Below the pieces are notes generated by a model, which saw only the letters and a program-made list of their open reading frames with translations, did no database searches and had not been told where the DNA came from. From positions 215,833-279,832 of the forward strand of contig NZ_JALJQZ010000001.1 in NCBI RefSeq assembly GCF_022968395.1: a stretch of DNA of 64,000 nucleotides, written 5' to 3'. Made by a program: the position numbers and the translations under genes. This stretch comes from Affinirhizobium lemnae (lineage in GTDB: Bacteria; Pseudomonadota; Alphaproteobacteria; Rhizobiales; Rhizobiaceae). Shown here one piece after another: positions 1 through 7,978 of this stretch (position 1 is the first letter of the stretch; every line of letters starts with the position of its first letter).

Positions 1-813
1 TGCAAAAGGTGTGCCGAGGCGACCGAAACCGGTGATGACTTCATCGAAGATCAGCAGGATGCCGTATTTCTGCGAGATCGCGCGAATGCGCTCCAGATAG
101 CCCTTTGGCGGAAGGATGACGCCGGCAGAACCAGACATCGGCTCGACGATGACGGCGGCAATGGTTTCCGGCCCATGCAGTTGGACCAGGCGCTCCAGAT
201 CTTCCGCCAGTTCCAGACCGTGCGCCGGCAGACCCTTGGAGAAGGCATTGCGCTCGATATCCAGCGTATGGCGCATGTGGTCGGCTGGGATCTGCGGGAA
301 GACGCGACGATTATTGACGAGGCCGCCGACGGAAATTCCGCCGAAGCCGACGCCGTGATAACCCTTCTCGCGACCGATGATGCGGCTGCGCGTACCCTGG
401 CCGATGGCGCGCTGATAGGCGATCGCGATCTTCAGGGCGGTATCGACGGACTCGGATCCGGAGCCTGTAAAGAAGACGCGGTCAAGCTCAGCGGCAGCAC
501 CACCCGGCGCGATCCTTCCCAGTTTTTCGGCAAAATCGAACGCGATCGGATGGCCCATCTGGAAGGTTGGGGCAAAATCCAGCGTGCGCAGCTGTCGTTC
601 CACGGCATCGGCAATGCGCTTGCGACCGTGACCGGCGTTGACGCACCAGAGACCCGCCGTTCCGTCCAGCACCGTATTACCATCGACGTCGGTGTAATAC
701 ATGCCACTCGCGCTGGCGAGCAGGCGAGGAGCGGCCTTGAACTGACGGTTCGCCGTGAACGGCATCCAGAAATTTTCCAGCGTCGGTGTGTTGGATTGCT
801 TTGTGTAGTCCAT
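1..813 (-). CDS. Omega-amino acid--pyruvate aminotransferase (partial, runs off left edge)
   Basis: PLP-dependent class III aminotransferase, expected to move an amino group from an omega-amino acid such as beta-alanine to pyruvate. The first 271 residues are present; the C-terminal part, including the PLP-binding lysine, lies outside the window. The N-terminus (ENFWMPFTANRQFK) and the internal FTGSGSESVDTALKIA are typical of the beta-alanine/omega-amino acid:pyruvate subgroup, and the last visible block, IFDEVITGFGRLG, carries the PLP-contacting Asp. The start ATG is at 813. The gene is divergent from an XRE-cupin regulator 156 bp away, a common arrangement for local control. The family is clear; the exact substrate is inferred from motif similarity only. 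Confidence 0.88.
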   Translation of the reverse strand, partial: MDYTKQSNTPTLENFWMPFTANRQFKAAPRLLASASGMYYTDVDGNTVLDGTAGLWCVNAGHGRKRIADAVERQLRTLDFAPTFQMGHPIAFDFAEKLGRIAPGGAAAELDRVFFTGSGSESVDTALKIAIAYQRAIGQGTRSRIIGREKGYHGVGFGGISVGGLVNNRRVFPQIPADHMRHTLDIERNAFSKGLPAHGLELAEDLERLVQLHGPETIAAVIVEPMSGSAGVILPPKGYLERIRAISQKYGILLIFDEVITGFGRLGTPFA

Positions 814-969
814 GGCGGTTCGGCTCCTTCGGCACAGCATGTCATGCTGGTGTGGGCGATTTTTGAGATGCCAACAAGTCCTTTTCTCTCAATCTGTAAG
901 CTATTGATTTTTCGATATAGAAGTTGCAGGATTTGCGATATCTTCAACATCCGAAACAGTGGATCTATC

Positions 970-1518
970 GTGTCTGTCGATGTGGGTAACCGTCTTCGCC
1001 ATCTGCGCATGGCCCATAAGCTTTCACAGCGGGAACTGGCCAAGCGCGCTGGTGTAACAAACTCCACTATATCGTTGATCGAATCGAACGCCTCCAATCC
1101 ATCCGTTGGGGCACTGAAGCGCATTCTCGATGGCATTCCCATCGGGCTCGCCGAATTCTTCGCCTTCGAGCCGGATAAGCCGAAGAAGGCCTTCTATGCG
1201 GCAGAAGAGCTTGTCGAGATCGGCAAGGGCAAGATCTCCTATCGCCAGATCGGCGATAATCTGTTTGGCCGTAGTCTGCAGATCCTGAAGGAATGCTATC
1301 AGCCGGGCGCCGATACGGGCAAGGTCCCGCTTGTTCACGAAGGAGAGGAGGGCGGTATCGTGCTGTCCGGCCGTCTTGAGGTGACGGTGGATGAAGAGCG
1401 CCGGATCCTCGGACCCGGCGATGCCTATTATTTCGAGAGCCGCAGACCACATCGTTTCCGCTGTGTCGGGCCTGTTCCCTGCGAGGTCATCAGCGCCTGC
1501 ACGCCGCCAACCTTCTGA
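970..1518 (+). CDS. XRE-family transcriptional regulator with C-terminal cupin domain
   Basis: A 182-residue DNA-binding regulator. An XRE helix-turn-helix fills roughly residues 6-60 (LSQRELAKRAGVTNSTISLIE) and a small cupin roughly residues 105-175 (GGIVLSGRLEVTVDE then GPGDAYYFESRRPHRF). This is the PuuR-like architecture that often senses amine or amino-acid metabolites. A GTG start at 970 is chosen because it immediately precedes the HTH; the open frame extends far upstream but overlaps the aminotransferase on the other strand. Its divergent position suggests control of that aminotransferase, which is an inference. Confidence 0.85.
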   Translation: MSVDVGNRLRHLRMAHKLSQRELAKRAGVTNSTISLIESNASNPSVGALKRILDGIPIGLAEFFAFEPDKPKKAFYAAEELVEIGKGKISYRQIGDNLFGRSLQILKECYQPGADTGKVPLVHEGEEGGIVLSGRLEVTVDEERRILGPGDAYYFESRRPHRFRCVGPVPCEVISACTPPTF

Positions 1519-1520
1519 CA

Positions 1521-2225
1521 TCAAACGGAGCGCATCAATCCGCCATCCACTTTCAGGCTCTGGCCGGTGATATAGCCCGCACCTTCGGAAACGAGGAAGG
1601 AGATGGTGGCCGCGATTTCCTCCATCGTGCCATAGCGCTTCATCGGCACGCTCTCACGCCGCTCCTCCGTGCCGGGCAGACTGTCGATCCAGCCTGGCAG
1701 AACATTGTTCATGCGCACATTGTCGATGGCATAAGTATCGGCAAACAGTTTCGTATAGGCCGCAAGACCCGCACGGAACACGGCAGAGGTGGGGAACATG
1801 GGCGATGGCTCGAACACCCAGGCGGTCGAGATGTTGACGATGGTGCCAGCCTTTTGCGCCTGCATGATGGGCGCCACCAGTCGAACCGGGCGGATGACGT
1901 TCATGAGATAGACATCCATGCCGGTGTGCCACTGCTCGTCGGTGATATCCAGAAGCTGCGCGCGCGGTCCATGGCCGGCAGAGTTCACCAGCGCGTCGAT
2001 CCGGCCCCACTTTTCCATGGCGCCATCGATCAGCCGCTTGAGATCATCGTTCGATTGGTTGGAGCCGGTCACGCCGATGCCGCCAAGCTCTGTGGCCAAG
2101 GCTTCGCCCTTGCCGGAGGAGGAAAGGATGGCAACCTTGTAGCCATCGGCGGCGAGCCGCTTTGCGGCTGCCGCGCCCATGCCGCTGCCGCCCGCCGTAA
2201 TGAGTGCCACTTTCGTCTCTGACAT
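1521..2225 (-). CDS. SDR-family oxidoreductase with non-canonical active site
   Basis: A 234-residue short-chain dehydrogenase/reductase-like protein. The nucleotide-binding glycine motif (TAGGSGMG) is near residue 10, the NNAG-type motif is VNSAGHG, and the C-terminus (GYITGQSLKVDGG) is typical of the family. Where YxxxK is expected the sequence reads PTSAVFRAGLAAYTK, so the usual catalytic Tyr and Lys are missing. The start is at 2225 because GGAGG lies 8 nt upstream; an upstream in-frame ATG at 2240 overlaps that ribosome-binding site. It follows prmB on the same strand, separated by a two-hairpin repeat. The substrate is unknown. Confidence 0.85.
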   Translation of the reverse strand: MSETKVALITAGGSGMGAAAAKRLAADGYKVAILSSSGKGEALATELGGIGVTGSNQSNDDLKRLIDGAMEKWGRIDALVNSAGHGPRAQLLDITDEQWHTGMDVYLMNVIRPVRLVAPIMQAQKAGTIVNISTAWVFEPSPMFPTSAVFRAGLAAYTKLFADTYAIDNVRMNNVLPGWIDSLPGTEERRESVPMKRYGTMEEIAATISFLVSEGAGYITGQSLKVDGGLMRSV

Positions 2226-2244
2226 GATCTCTGCCTCCATAAGC

Positions 2245-2345
2245 TACAGCGCGGCGCGTTCGATTGAACGCGCGAACGACGCTGTAAGACTTTAAATTAA
2301 TGCATATCGCGCTCAACCGAATCCGGTTGAGCGCGATATGCATTA
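2245..2345. repeat. Two-palindrome intergenic mosaic repeat (RIME-like)
   Basis: About 100 bp between prmB and the SDR gene made of two hairpins. The first has arms GCGCGTTC/GAACGCGC (2254-2261, 2266-2273) enclosed by ACAGC/GCTGT. The second is a perfect 22-bp inverted repeat (2298-2319 and 2324-2345) with a 4-nt loop. The size and two-palindrome layout fit the published description of Rhizobium-specific intergenic mosaic elements; that assignment is from memory of the family. No T-run follows, so a simple terminator role is not obvious. Confidence 0.7.
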
Positions 2346-2411
2346 GTGAGGCAGAGATATCACGGAAGGGAGCGACTGCAAGGGTGTTTCCAACCGGGAG
2401 AGGCGAGAAGC

Positions 2412-3329
2412 CTATTCAATACCGAGCTGTTCCGCCGTAATCCAGAACACTGCATCCTGGGATTCTGCTGTCTCCAGCCAGGTGAATTCCAGATGCGGGA
2501 ATTCCTCTTCCAGAATTTCGCGACCGGAACCGATTTCGCACAACAGGCCGCCCTCGGGCGTCAAATATTTCGGTGCCTCGCGCAGGATTTCGCGAACGAG
2601 ATCAAGTCCGTCTTCTCCGCCATCATGGGCCATGCGCGGCTCGGCCTGATATTCCGGCGGGTAGCCGGCAAGGGCTTCATGATCCACATAGGGCGGATTG
2701 GTGATGATGAGATCGTAGCGTCGTCCATCAAGCGGCTTGAAGAGATCACCCTGATGAAGCGTCACCTGACCCTCCACCTCGTGCTCGGCGACGTTGAGCC
2801 TGGCGACTTCCAAAGCATCGGCTGACAGGTCAACCGCATCGACCTCCGCCTGCGGGAAGAACTTCGCCATGATAACGGCCAGACAGCCGGAACCGGTGCA
2901 GATATCCACGGCACGTTCCACCATCATCGGATCCGGCAGCCAGTTGGAGCCATGCGGGTTGGTGTATTCCGCAAACAGGATTTCGCCGATATGCGAGCGA
3001 GGAACGATGACCCGCTCGTCCACATGAAAGCGCACACCCTGGATGTAGGAATGACCGGTTATGTAAGAGGACGGCTTGCGTGTGGAAACGCGCGTCTCGA
3101 TCCGCTCCGCCAGAAGCTTGCGTTCGTGGGGCAGAAGTCTTGCATCCAGAAACGGGTCCAGCGTATCGATCGGCAGGTCGAGCGAATCGAGCAGCAGGAA
3201 AGCAGCGTCATCGCCTGCATTTCTAGTGCCGTGACCATAGGCCAGATCTGCCGCGTTGAAGCGCGAAATGGCATAACGCCAATAGTCGCGCAGCGTTACG
3301 AGTTCCTGAGTGATGAGGTCAGTGTTCAA
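2412..3329 (-). CDS. prmB: Ribosomal protein L3 glutamine methyltransferase PrmB
   Basis: SAM-dependent N5-glutamine methyltransferase that in the family modifies ribosomal protein uL3. The protein is 305 residues, the normal length. It has the PrmB-type N-terminal helical region, motif I ICTGSGCLAVIMA (about residue 145) and the signature NPPYVDHEALAGYPPEY (about residue 211), whose NPPY binds the target glutamine. PrmC is closely related, but the N-terminal region and the sequence after NPPYV favour PrmB. Confidence 0.9.
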   Translation of the reverse strand: MNTDLITQELVTLRDYWRYAISRFNAADLAYGHGTRNAGDDAAFLLLDSLDLPIDTLDPFLDARLLPHERKLLAERIETRVSTRKPSSYITGHSYIQGVRFHVDERVIVPRSHIGEILFAEYTNPHGSNWLPDPMMVERAVDICTGSGCLAVIMAKFFPQAEVDAVDLSADALEVARLNVAEHEVEGQVTLHQGDLFKPLDGRRYDLIITNPPYVDHEALAGYPPEYQAEPRMAHDGGEDGLDLVREILREAPKYLTPEGGLLCEIGSGREILEEEFPHLEFTWLETAESQDAVFWITAEQLGIE

Positions 3330-3455
3330 GATCGTCTCACTTCCTGACTTGGGTTATCGCAGTTCCAGGTTATGGCACTTATAAAATATGGTCGTGCAAA
3401 ACTGCCCTCGCTGTAGAATGGTGCGTGCGGCTGGTCAACAGAGTGAAGAACAACG

Positions 3456-4286
3456 GTGAGAAACAGAAATGCGCGCGGTCAGCGACCGCCAGCCCGGTCT
3501 CCGGGAAGGGTGCTGGGCAAAGCCGGCAAGCCGAAACTGAAGGCTGCGCCAAAGGCGGCTGCGGGCCAGCGCGTGACCCTGGCGCGGGCGCTTTCCAAGC
3601 TTGGCTTCTGTTCGCGCACGCAAGGGGAAGAACTCATGCGCGCGGGCCGCGTTTCCCTTGATGGAAATATCACGACTGACCTCGAAACCTGGCTGGACCT
3701 CGACACCGCAAATATCAGCGTGGATGGCCGACCGGTCGTCGCAGAAGACCATGTTTATCTGATGCTCAACAAACCGCGCGGCCTCGTCACCACCCGTCAC
3801 GATCCGCAGGGTCGGGCAACAGTCTATGATTGCCTGAAACATCTGCCGGACCGGCATGTTTCCCCGGTCGGACGTCTGGACAAGGCGAGCGAAGGCCTGT
3901 TGCTCTTCACCAACGATACGCGATTTGCTGATGCCCTGCTCGATCCCAGAACGCATGTTTCTAAAACTTACCATGTACAGATCGATGGGCCTGCGGACGA
4001 CACGCTCATTGAGGGCCTGCGAGCCGGCGTGGTGCATGACGAAGAAAGACTGAGCGCCAGACGCGTGGATGTCTTGCGGCAGGGCGAGAAAAACGCCTGG
4101 CTGGAAATTGTGCTCGATGAGGGCAAGAACCGGCAGATCCGCCGAATGCTGGAGGCGCATCAGGTCGAATGTCTCAGGCTCGTGCGCGTTGCTATCGGCG
4201 ATCTGACGCTTGGAGATCTGGCAAAAGGTGAAAGCCGCAATCTAATGGAAGCCGAGGTCCTCGCACTCAAGCGGCTTTCTGGTTGA
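3456..4286 (+). CDS. rRNA pseudouridine synthase, RsuA/RluB/RluE family
   Basis: Isomerises a uridine in rRNA to pseudouridine. The 276-residue protein has a basic N-terminal tail (residues 1-37), an S4 RNA-binding domain (about 38-85) and an RsuA-type synthase domain. The catalytic aspartate is D142 in GRLDKASEG, and the C-terminal EGKNRQIRRML is a family hallmark. The start is GTG at 3456. The position modified cannot be told from sequence. It ends 2 bp from the convergent GreA/GreB-like gene. Confidence 0.88.
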   Translation: MRNRNARGQRPPARSPGRVLGKAGKPKLKAAPKAAAGQRVTLARALSKLGFCSRTQGEELMRAGRVSLDGNITTDLETWLDLDTANISVDGRPVVAEDHVYLMLNKPRGLVTTRHDPQGRATVYDCLKHLPDRHVSPVGRLDKASEGLLLFTNDTRFADALLDPRTHVSKTYHVQIDGPADDTLIEGLRAGVVHDEERLSARRVDVLRQGEKNAWLEIVLDEGKNRQIRRMLEAHQVECLRLVRVAIGDLTLGDLAKGESRNLMEAEVLALKRLSG

Positions 4287-4288
4287 CG

Positions 4289-4786
4289 TTAACACACGTC
4301 TTGAAGGGTGATGGAAAGCAGTTCCAGTTCCTGTCCGCCCGCCATGACGACATCGCCCACACGTTTTCCCACAAGCTGCCTCGCAACGGGCGATACGTAA
4401 GAGATGCTGCCTGCCTTGGGGTCTGCTTCATCTTCCCCCACGATCCGGTAGGTCTGAACCCTGCCGTCCTCCCTTGAGAAGGTGACGGTGTGGCCGAAAG
4501 CGACCACCTCGGTATCTGTCGGATCCGGTACGATCTGGGCAGTCCTTACCCGTTCCGTCAGATAGCGCAGGTCACGCAGCGGTCCGGCAGCCTGTCGTCT
4601 TCTTTCGTTAATGTCGTCGATTGCGCTGGACGCCTGGTAGGCCTCTCGCGCTTCCTCCAGCTGCCGCTTCATTTGCTCCAGTCCAGCCTCGGTCACAAGG
4701 TTTGGATGCGGCGATATGGGGCGGTCCGGCAACAGGGTTTCCGCTGCCGTTTCTGCACTCTCTTCATTTACGAAGGCCACACTCAT
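4289..4786 (-). CDS. GreA/GreB-family transcription elongation factor
   Basis: A 165-residue RNA polymerase-binding protein of the Gre family, which rescues backtracked polymerase by stimulating transcript cleavage. It shows an N-terminal coiled-coil region (about residues 35-80, including MKRQLEEAREAYQ and INERRRQAAGPLRDLRYL) and a C-terminal FKBP-like domain (VVAFGHTVTF ... YRIVGEDEADPKAGSISYVSPVARQLVGKRVGD). The DE(A)DP and SPVA motifs are typical of GreA/GreB. The divergent N-terminal 30 residues suggest an accessory paralogue. It is convergent with the pseudouridine synthase. Confidence 0.85.
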   Translation of the reverse strand: MSVAFVNEESAETAAETLLPDRPISPHPNLVTEAGLEQMKRQLEEAREAYQASSAIDDINERRRQAAGPLRDLRYLTERVRTAQIVPDPTDTEVVAFGHTVTFSREDGRVQTYRIVGEDEADPKAGSISYVSPVARQLVGKRVGDVVMAGGQELELLSITLQDVC

Positions 4787-4809
4787 GACGGACTCTTTCT
4801 TCTGGACTG

Positions 4810-4913
4810 CTAAAGCGTGTCGCGATCTTTCAGATTCGCTTCTAACGCTTTAGGTCTTTTCTCATCGCATGTCGTTATCGCAAAACCGCTGCACACTTTT
4901 AGCGACGACATGC
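4810..4913. repeat. Two-hairpin intergenic mosaic repeat (REP/RIME-like)
   Basis: Two consecutive inverted repeats upstream of the Gre-like gene. The first has arms CTAAAGCGT/ACGCTTTAG (4810-4818, 4845-4853). The second has arms GCATGTCGT/ACGACATGC (4867-4875, 4905-4913) with an inner CGCAAAA/TTTTAGCG pairing. The centre CGCAAAACCGCTG recurs, reverse-complemented, in the hairpin at 34151-34193, so this is a dispersed family. It marks the left border of the atypical gene-poor region. Confidence 0.7.
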
Positions 4914-5614
4914 TTCAGCAACTACATGATGCTCTTTGAGTTTCCGCATTGTACGTTTGCGCTGAGAGCGTGTTGCAGGCAGGAATCAATGTCAAATTCA
5001 TTGCACTGGTGCAGTCGCGTGCGGCGATTTCTCGTTAAGGAAATGCAATGAACCAACGGATGAAGTGTACAGCTCCAATCTGCGATATTGGGAGGTGCTC
5101 TAAATCATATTTATGCTTTGCACAGAATAAGGCTTAGGCGAACCTGTCATCTACTTTGCCACGAAAGTCCGCAAGAAGTTGCACTATCTCGGGTCAACCC
5201 ATGATGTAATTAAGTACAAACATCACCTAACGTCTGGAGGTTTTTTGGTTGGGAGACATGGATTCTCATATGATTTCAAAGGCTTAACAAAATCGCCTTT
5301 GATTTCCTATGTTTTCCTGCCGCGAGCGACCATGGATGCTATCTTTGTGCCCTGGCTTTGGGCCGACGTCAACATGGCGGGAGAGCGGCATTTATTTCCG
5401 CTCAAGAACGCACTGCTGACGGCTGATATTTGCGACCTCGGATGAGGTGATTAGCGTAAGTAAAAGTTGACCATTATGGGGTTCGGATGGACGCCAGTTT
5501 GCGCGCCGCGCCGCCTACAGCCTGCTGACCTTCTCCGTCGCATGGCAGGTGTGGGGCTGTTCCCTAGGGCTTTGGCAAGGGTAACCGTTCCGCTCCCGCA
5601 TGGTTCATTGCCCT
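4914..5614. other. Gene-poor region, left part of the tRNA-Gln-adjacent island
   Basis: About 700 bp with no convincing gene. It looks more AT-rich than the flanks and holds only short open frames, such as an 88-codon frame at 5179-5445 that resembles nothing I know and lacks a good ribosome-binding site. The segment 5490-5610 is GC-richer and may be a gene remnant, but I could not identify it. I saw no tandem repeats or CRISPR-like spacing, and no clear duplicate of the tRNA-Gln 3' end that would mark an attachment site. Confidence 0.5.
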
Positions 5615-5944
5615 TTAAGTACGAGGCTGGGCAATAACGAATTCGACGCCAAGAGCGACCCGGGACAGCTCTTGGGCTACCGCGAGCTCAATCGCTGTCG
5701 AGCCATCATCAGTCGGAGTGATGGAAAATTGATTGTTGAATCGGTCTTCTAGTCTTGTTGCTTCGCTTCTAAATCGTTCGGGTAGGGCGTCAAGGATGGT
5801 CTCCTTGATGGTTGCCGCCGCTTCCCCAAGAGGTGGCAACTCAGATCCGGAGAGCCTATTCGCTATGCGACTGCTCAGATCTTGGATGTCACTAGTCTCT
5901 ATATTCGATGACTCTGAACAGAACCAGGCCGTTCGACGTCCGGG
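5615..5944 (-). pseudogene. Out-of-frame C-terminal continuation of the HEPN-motif gene
   Basis: This minus-strand frame has no stop from 6487 down to a TAA at 5615. From about 6015 onward it reads as natural protein (LPERFRSEATRLEDRFNN, AIELAVAQELSRVALG) but has no good start of its own; the only in-frame candidate is TTG at 5839. It lies one nucleotide out of phase with the 503-codon frame that ends at 5899. A -1 shift near 5945 would join them into a protein of about 600 residues. The heptamer AAACCCG (5943-5949 on the minus strand) sits in the right phase for such a shift. Alternatives are a disabling mutation or a sequencing error. Confidence 0.5.
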
Positions 5945-7410
5945 TTTGAATACAATTCGTTCTTGCTCGCCGGAGGCCGCAGCAGCCCGCTCTCTAGCGT
6001 ATTCAAGAAGCGCTTCTTTGTGTCGAAGTGATAACTGCGGTTGCGGACAAGAGCCGCCAGTCGCAACAGTCCCCAGAGCACTTCCTTGTCCAGATCGCTC
6101 CCGTCAAACAGAACATCGGTCCGGCTAATTGCAGCAGCAGCTTTATCCGTGCGTCCAGAGTCCATCTGGAATTCGTGCTTCCTTGCCCCGAAGATCAGTC
6201 TAGCATGCGATACTATTTTTTCGATCTTCGTGCATTCGAGAGCGCCGGCAGCCGTCTTGTTCAGTGTGAGGTCCCGATAAGCAGGCTTTCGTCCGCCGGC
6301 CTTGTCGGCGTTGAAGCTGTTTTCTGCATGAAGATTGACACCTTCTGCCAGCCAAGTTGCATGAGTCCTGATCGAGAATGCGACCGCATTCCGCACGACA
6401 CGGACGAAGGCCTTGTTTCTCTTGATGTCTGACTGGCCGACGCTCGTGGTGTAGTAGTCCATGGCCTTGCGGACGAGCGAGTTGAAATCAGCGCCCGCAT
6501 GTCCGGAGCAGATGTCCACGGAGTGCGCAATGATCTTGCCAAGCCTGATTTTGCGGGTGAGACGAGTCGCATCTCGTTTGCCGCCAACGCGCGCCAGCAG
6601 CTCGTCCATGTTCTGTGGCAGAAGGAAACGAAGCTTGTTGTTGTCGCCGGTTCTCAGGGCTTCCAGCAAACGTGTGCTCTCGGCAAGAGAGCGATAAAAA
6701 TGCCGGATGCGATTGTGAAGGTTCCACAGTTCCTGGCGCTTCTCTTCCGGAATAGAGGGGTCATTCAGAACTTTGCCGAAGTGGTCGTATAGAGCGGCTC
6801 CGATCCTCTGTCTGGGGCGACCCTTGCGCGATTCGGCTCTGAACCCCTCGATGATCTGACGAGCGACGTCGCCGTGTCGAGTGTAGAGATCTTCAAGCTC
6901 TTCCGACCAGACCTTGTGTTTTTCAAAACCCTCAAGATCACGGGGGTCGGTCGCATTGAGTGTGATGATCTCACCGCGCTTGTTGATGAAGCCGTAGCCT
7001 GTCGGCCGCTTGTCACTCTTTCGCTCTTTGCCCTCGATCGTCAGTTCCTGCAGTCGGAGATGATCTTCGATCTTGCCGGCAGCCTCGCGGTAGGCTTCAG
7101 CGCCTGATGCGCCAATGGGAACTTTAAAGACGGATGTCCAGCGAGTCTTTGAGACTGGGGCTCCGCTCGTGCTACCGCTAGCAGCCCGCGCTTCGACAAT
7201 GTCCTTGGCATTGTCATCTGTCTCCGGCTTCTTCCAGTTCACTTCATGCCGGGCATAGGGATGAACCTTGGCCTGCCAGCGCTTAAGATATAGCTGATAT
7301 TCAGGATCCTGCAGCGGCACGTCCTCGAACTGCAGATCGGCGAAAAGATTCCAAAGGCAGGTGCCGAGATGAGTTCTCGCGATATAAGAGGGCAAATCGA
7401 ACTGCCCCAT
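5899..7410 (-). CDS. Uncharacterised protein with HEPN-type RNase motifs
   Basis: A 503-residue soluble protein I do not recognise as a named family. Residues 445-465 (LWGLLRLAALVRNRSYHFDT) contain R456-N-x3-H461, the exact catalytic signature of HEPN ribonucleases. A second, degenerate copy, HNRIRH (H232 to H237), lies in the similar setting LWNLHNRIRHFYRSLAE. Two HEPN motifs in one chain would fit an RNA-cutting defence or toxin protein. No signal peptide or membrane segment is seen. The ATG at 7410 follows a purine-rich stretch, with a stop 12 codons upstream. It is the only substantial gene between the Gre-like gene and tRNA-Gln. HEPN assignment is by motif only. Confidence 0.7.
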   Translation of the reverse strand: MGQFDLPSYIARTHLGTCLWNLFADLQFEDVPLQDPEYQLYLKRWQAKVHPYARHEVNWKKPETDDNAKDIVEARAASGSTSGAPVSKTRWTSVFKVPIGASGAEAYREAAGKIEDHLRLQELTIEGKERKSDKRPTGYGFINKRGEIITLNATDPRDLEGFEKHKVWSEELEDLYTRHGDVARQIIEGFRAESRKGRPRQRIGAALYDHFGKVLNDPSIPEEKRQELWNLHNRIRHFYRSLAESTRLLEALRTGDNNKLRFLLPQNMDELLARVGGKRDATRLTRKIRLGKIIAHSVDICSGHAGADFNSLVRKAMDYYTTSVGQSDIKRNKAFVRVVRNAVAFSIRTHATWLAEGVNLHAENSFNADKAGGRKPAYRDLTLNKTAAGALECTKIEKIVSHARLIFGARKHEFQMDSGRTDKAAAAISRTDVLFDGSDLDKEVLWGLLRLAALVRNRSYHFDTKKRFLNTLESGLLRPPASKNELYSNPDVERPGSVQSHRI

Positions 7411-7978
7411 CTTCTTGGCTTCGATCGGTGGATTTGCTCTTGAGCATCAATCCGCGTGAAGGGAGTGGCCGGCGTTCCTCCTGAGCGGCTGGAGGGCCGC
7501 CTTTATTCTCTAGCTCGGCCGCGACGTCCCTCAAATCGTGTGTAGCTGGTTCCCTTAGATCTCAGTAAGCGCATTCTTGCCCCCTCAGCTGTTACCAGAC
7601 GAAGCATGAATTCAGCATATGGTTGCAGGGTGGTGCAGCGGGTTATCTTTGGGCTGAAATAGGTCAAACCAAATTTTTTTGGATAAGGTGACATTGACTG
7701 CCAAGACGGAAAGGGCAGCCCAAATTCTATGGGTGCCGACCGCACGCAAAAAGCGGACACGGAAAGCATGTCCTTATCCGTTCGCCCGGTTCAAGATCGC
7801 GGAGCTTTGATAGAGCGGTGTCAGGCAACGATCCCAGCGTGAACTCCTGCTGCTTCGAACAACCTTACTCCCTTGAGGCGTACATGTATGCTGATCCGGA
7901 TAGGTGCTTAGGCAAACTGTTCCGGTTGCTGATTGCGTCAACAATCTAAGTAACTGAGAATAAACGAGAAAAAGAGTT
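7411..7978. other. Non-coding region between the HEPN-motif gene and tRNA-Gln
   Basis: About 570 bp upstream of the HEPN-motif gene and downstream of the tRNA-Gln 3' end. Short frames exist (for example 88 codons on the minus strand at 7503-7769) but none resembles a known protein. A T-run preceded by CCAAA (about 7670-7682) is the only striking local feature. No array of repeats is visible. The space is large enough for a promoter and a small RNA, but nothing in the sequence proves one. Confidence 0.45.

Noticed and set aside
5179..5445. 88-codon plus-strand open frame in the gene-poor region
   Set aside because: No recognisable similarity, no clear ribosome-binding site, and unconvincing composition.
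5899..7410. Calling the HEPN-motif protein a Cas13 or type VI CRISPR effector
   Set aside because: It is much shorter than known Cas13 proteins, only one of the two motifs is canonical, and no CRISPR repeat array is visible on either side.
7503..7769. 88-codon minus-strand open frame upstream of the HEPN-motif gene
   Set aside because: Composition does not look coding, no family recognised, and no good ribosome-binding site; left inside the non-coding description.
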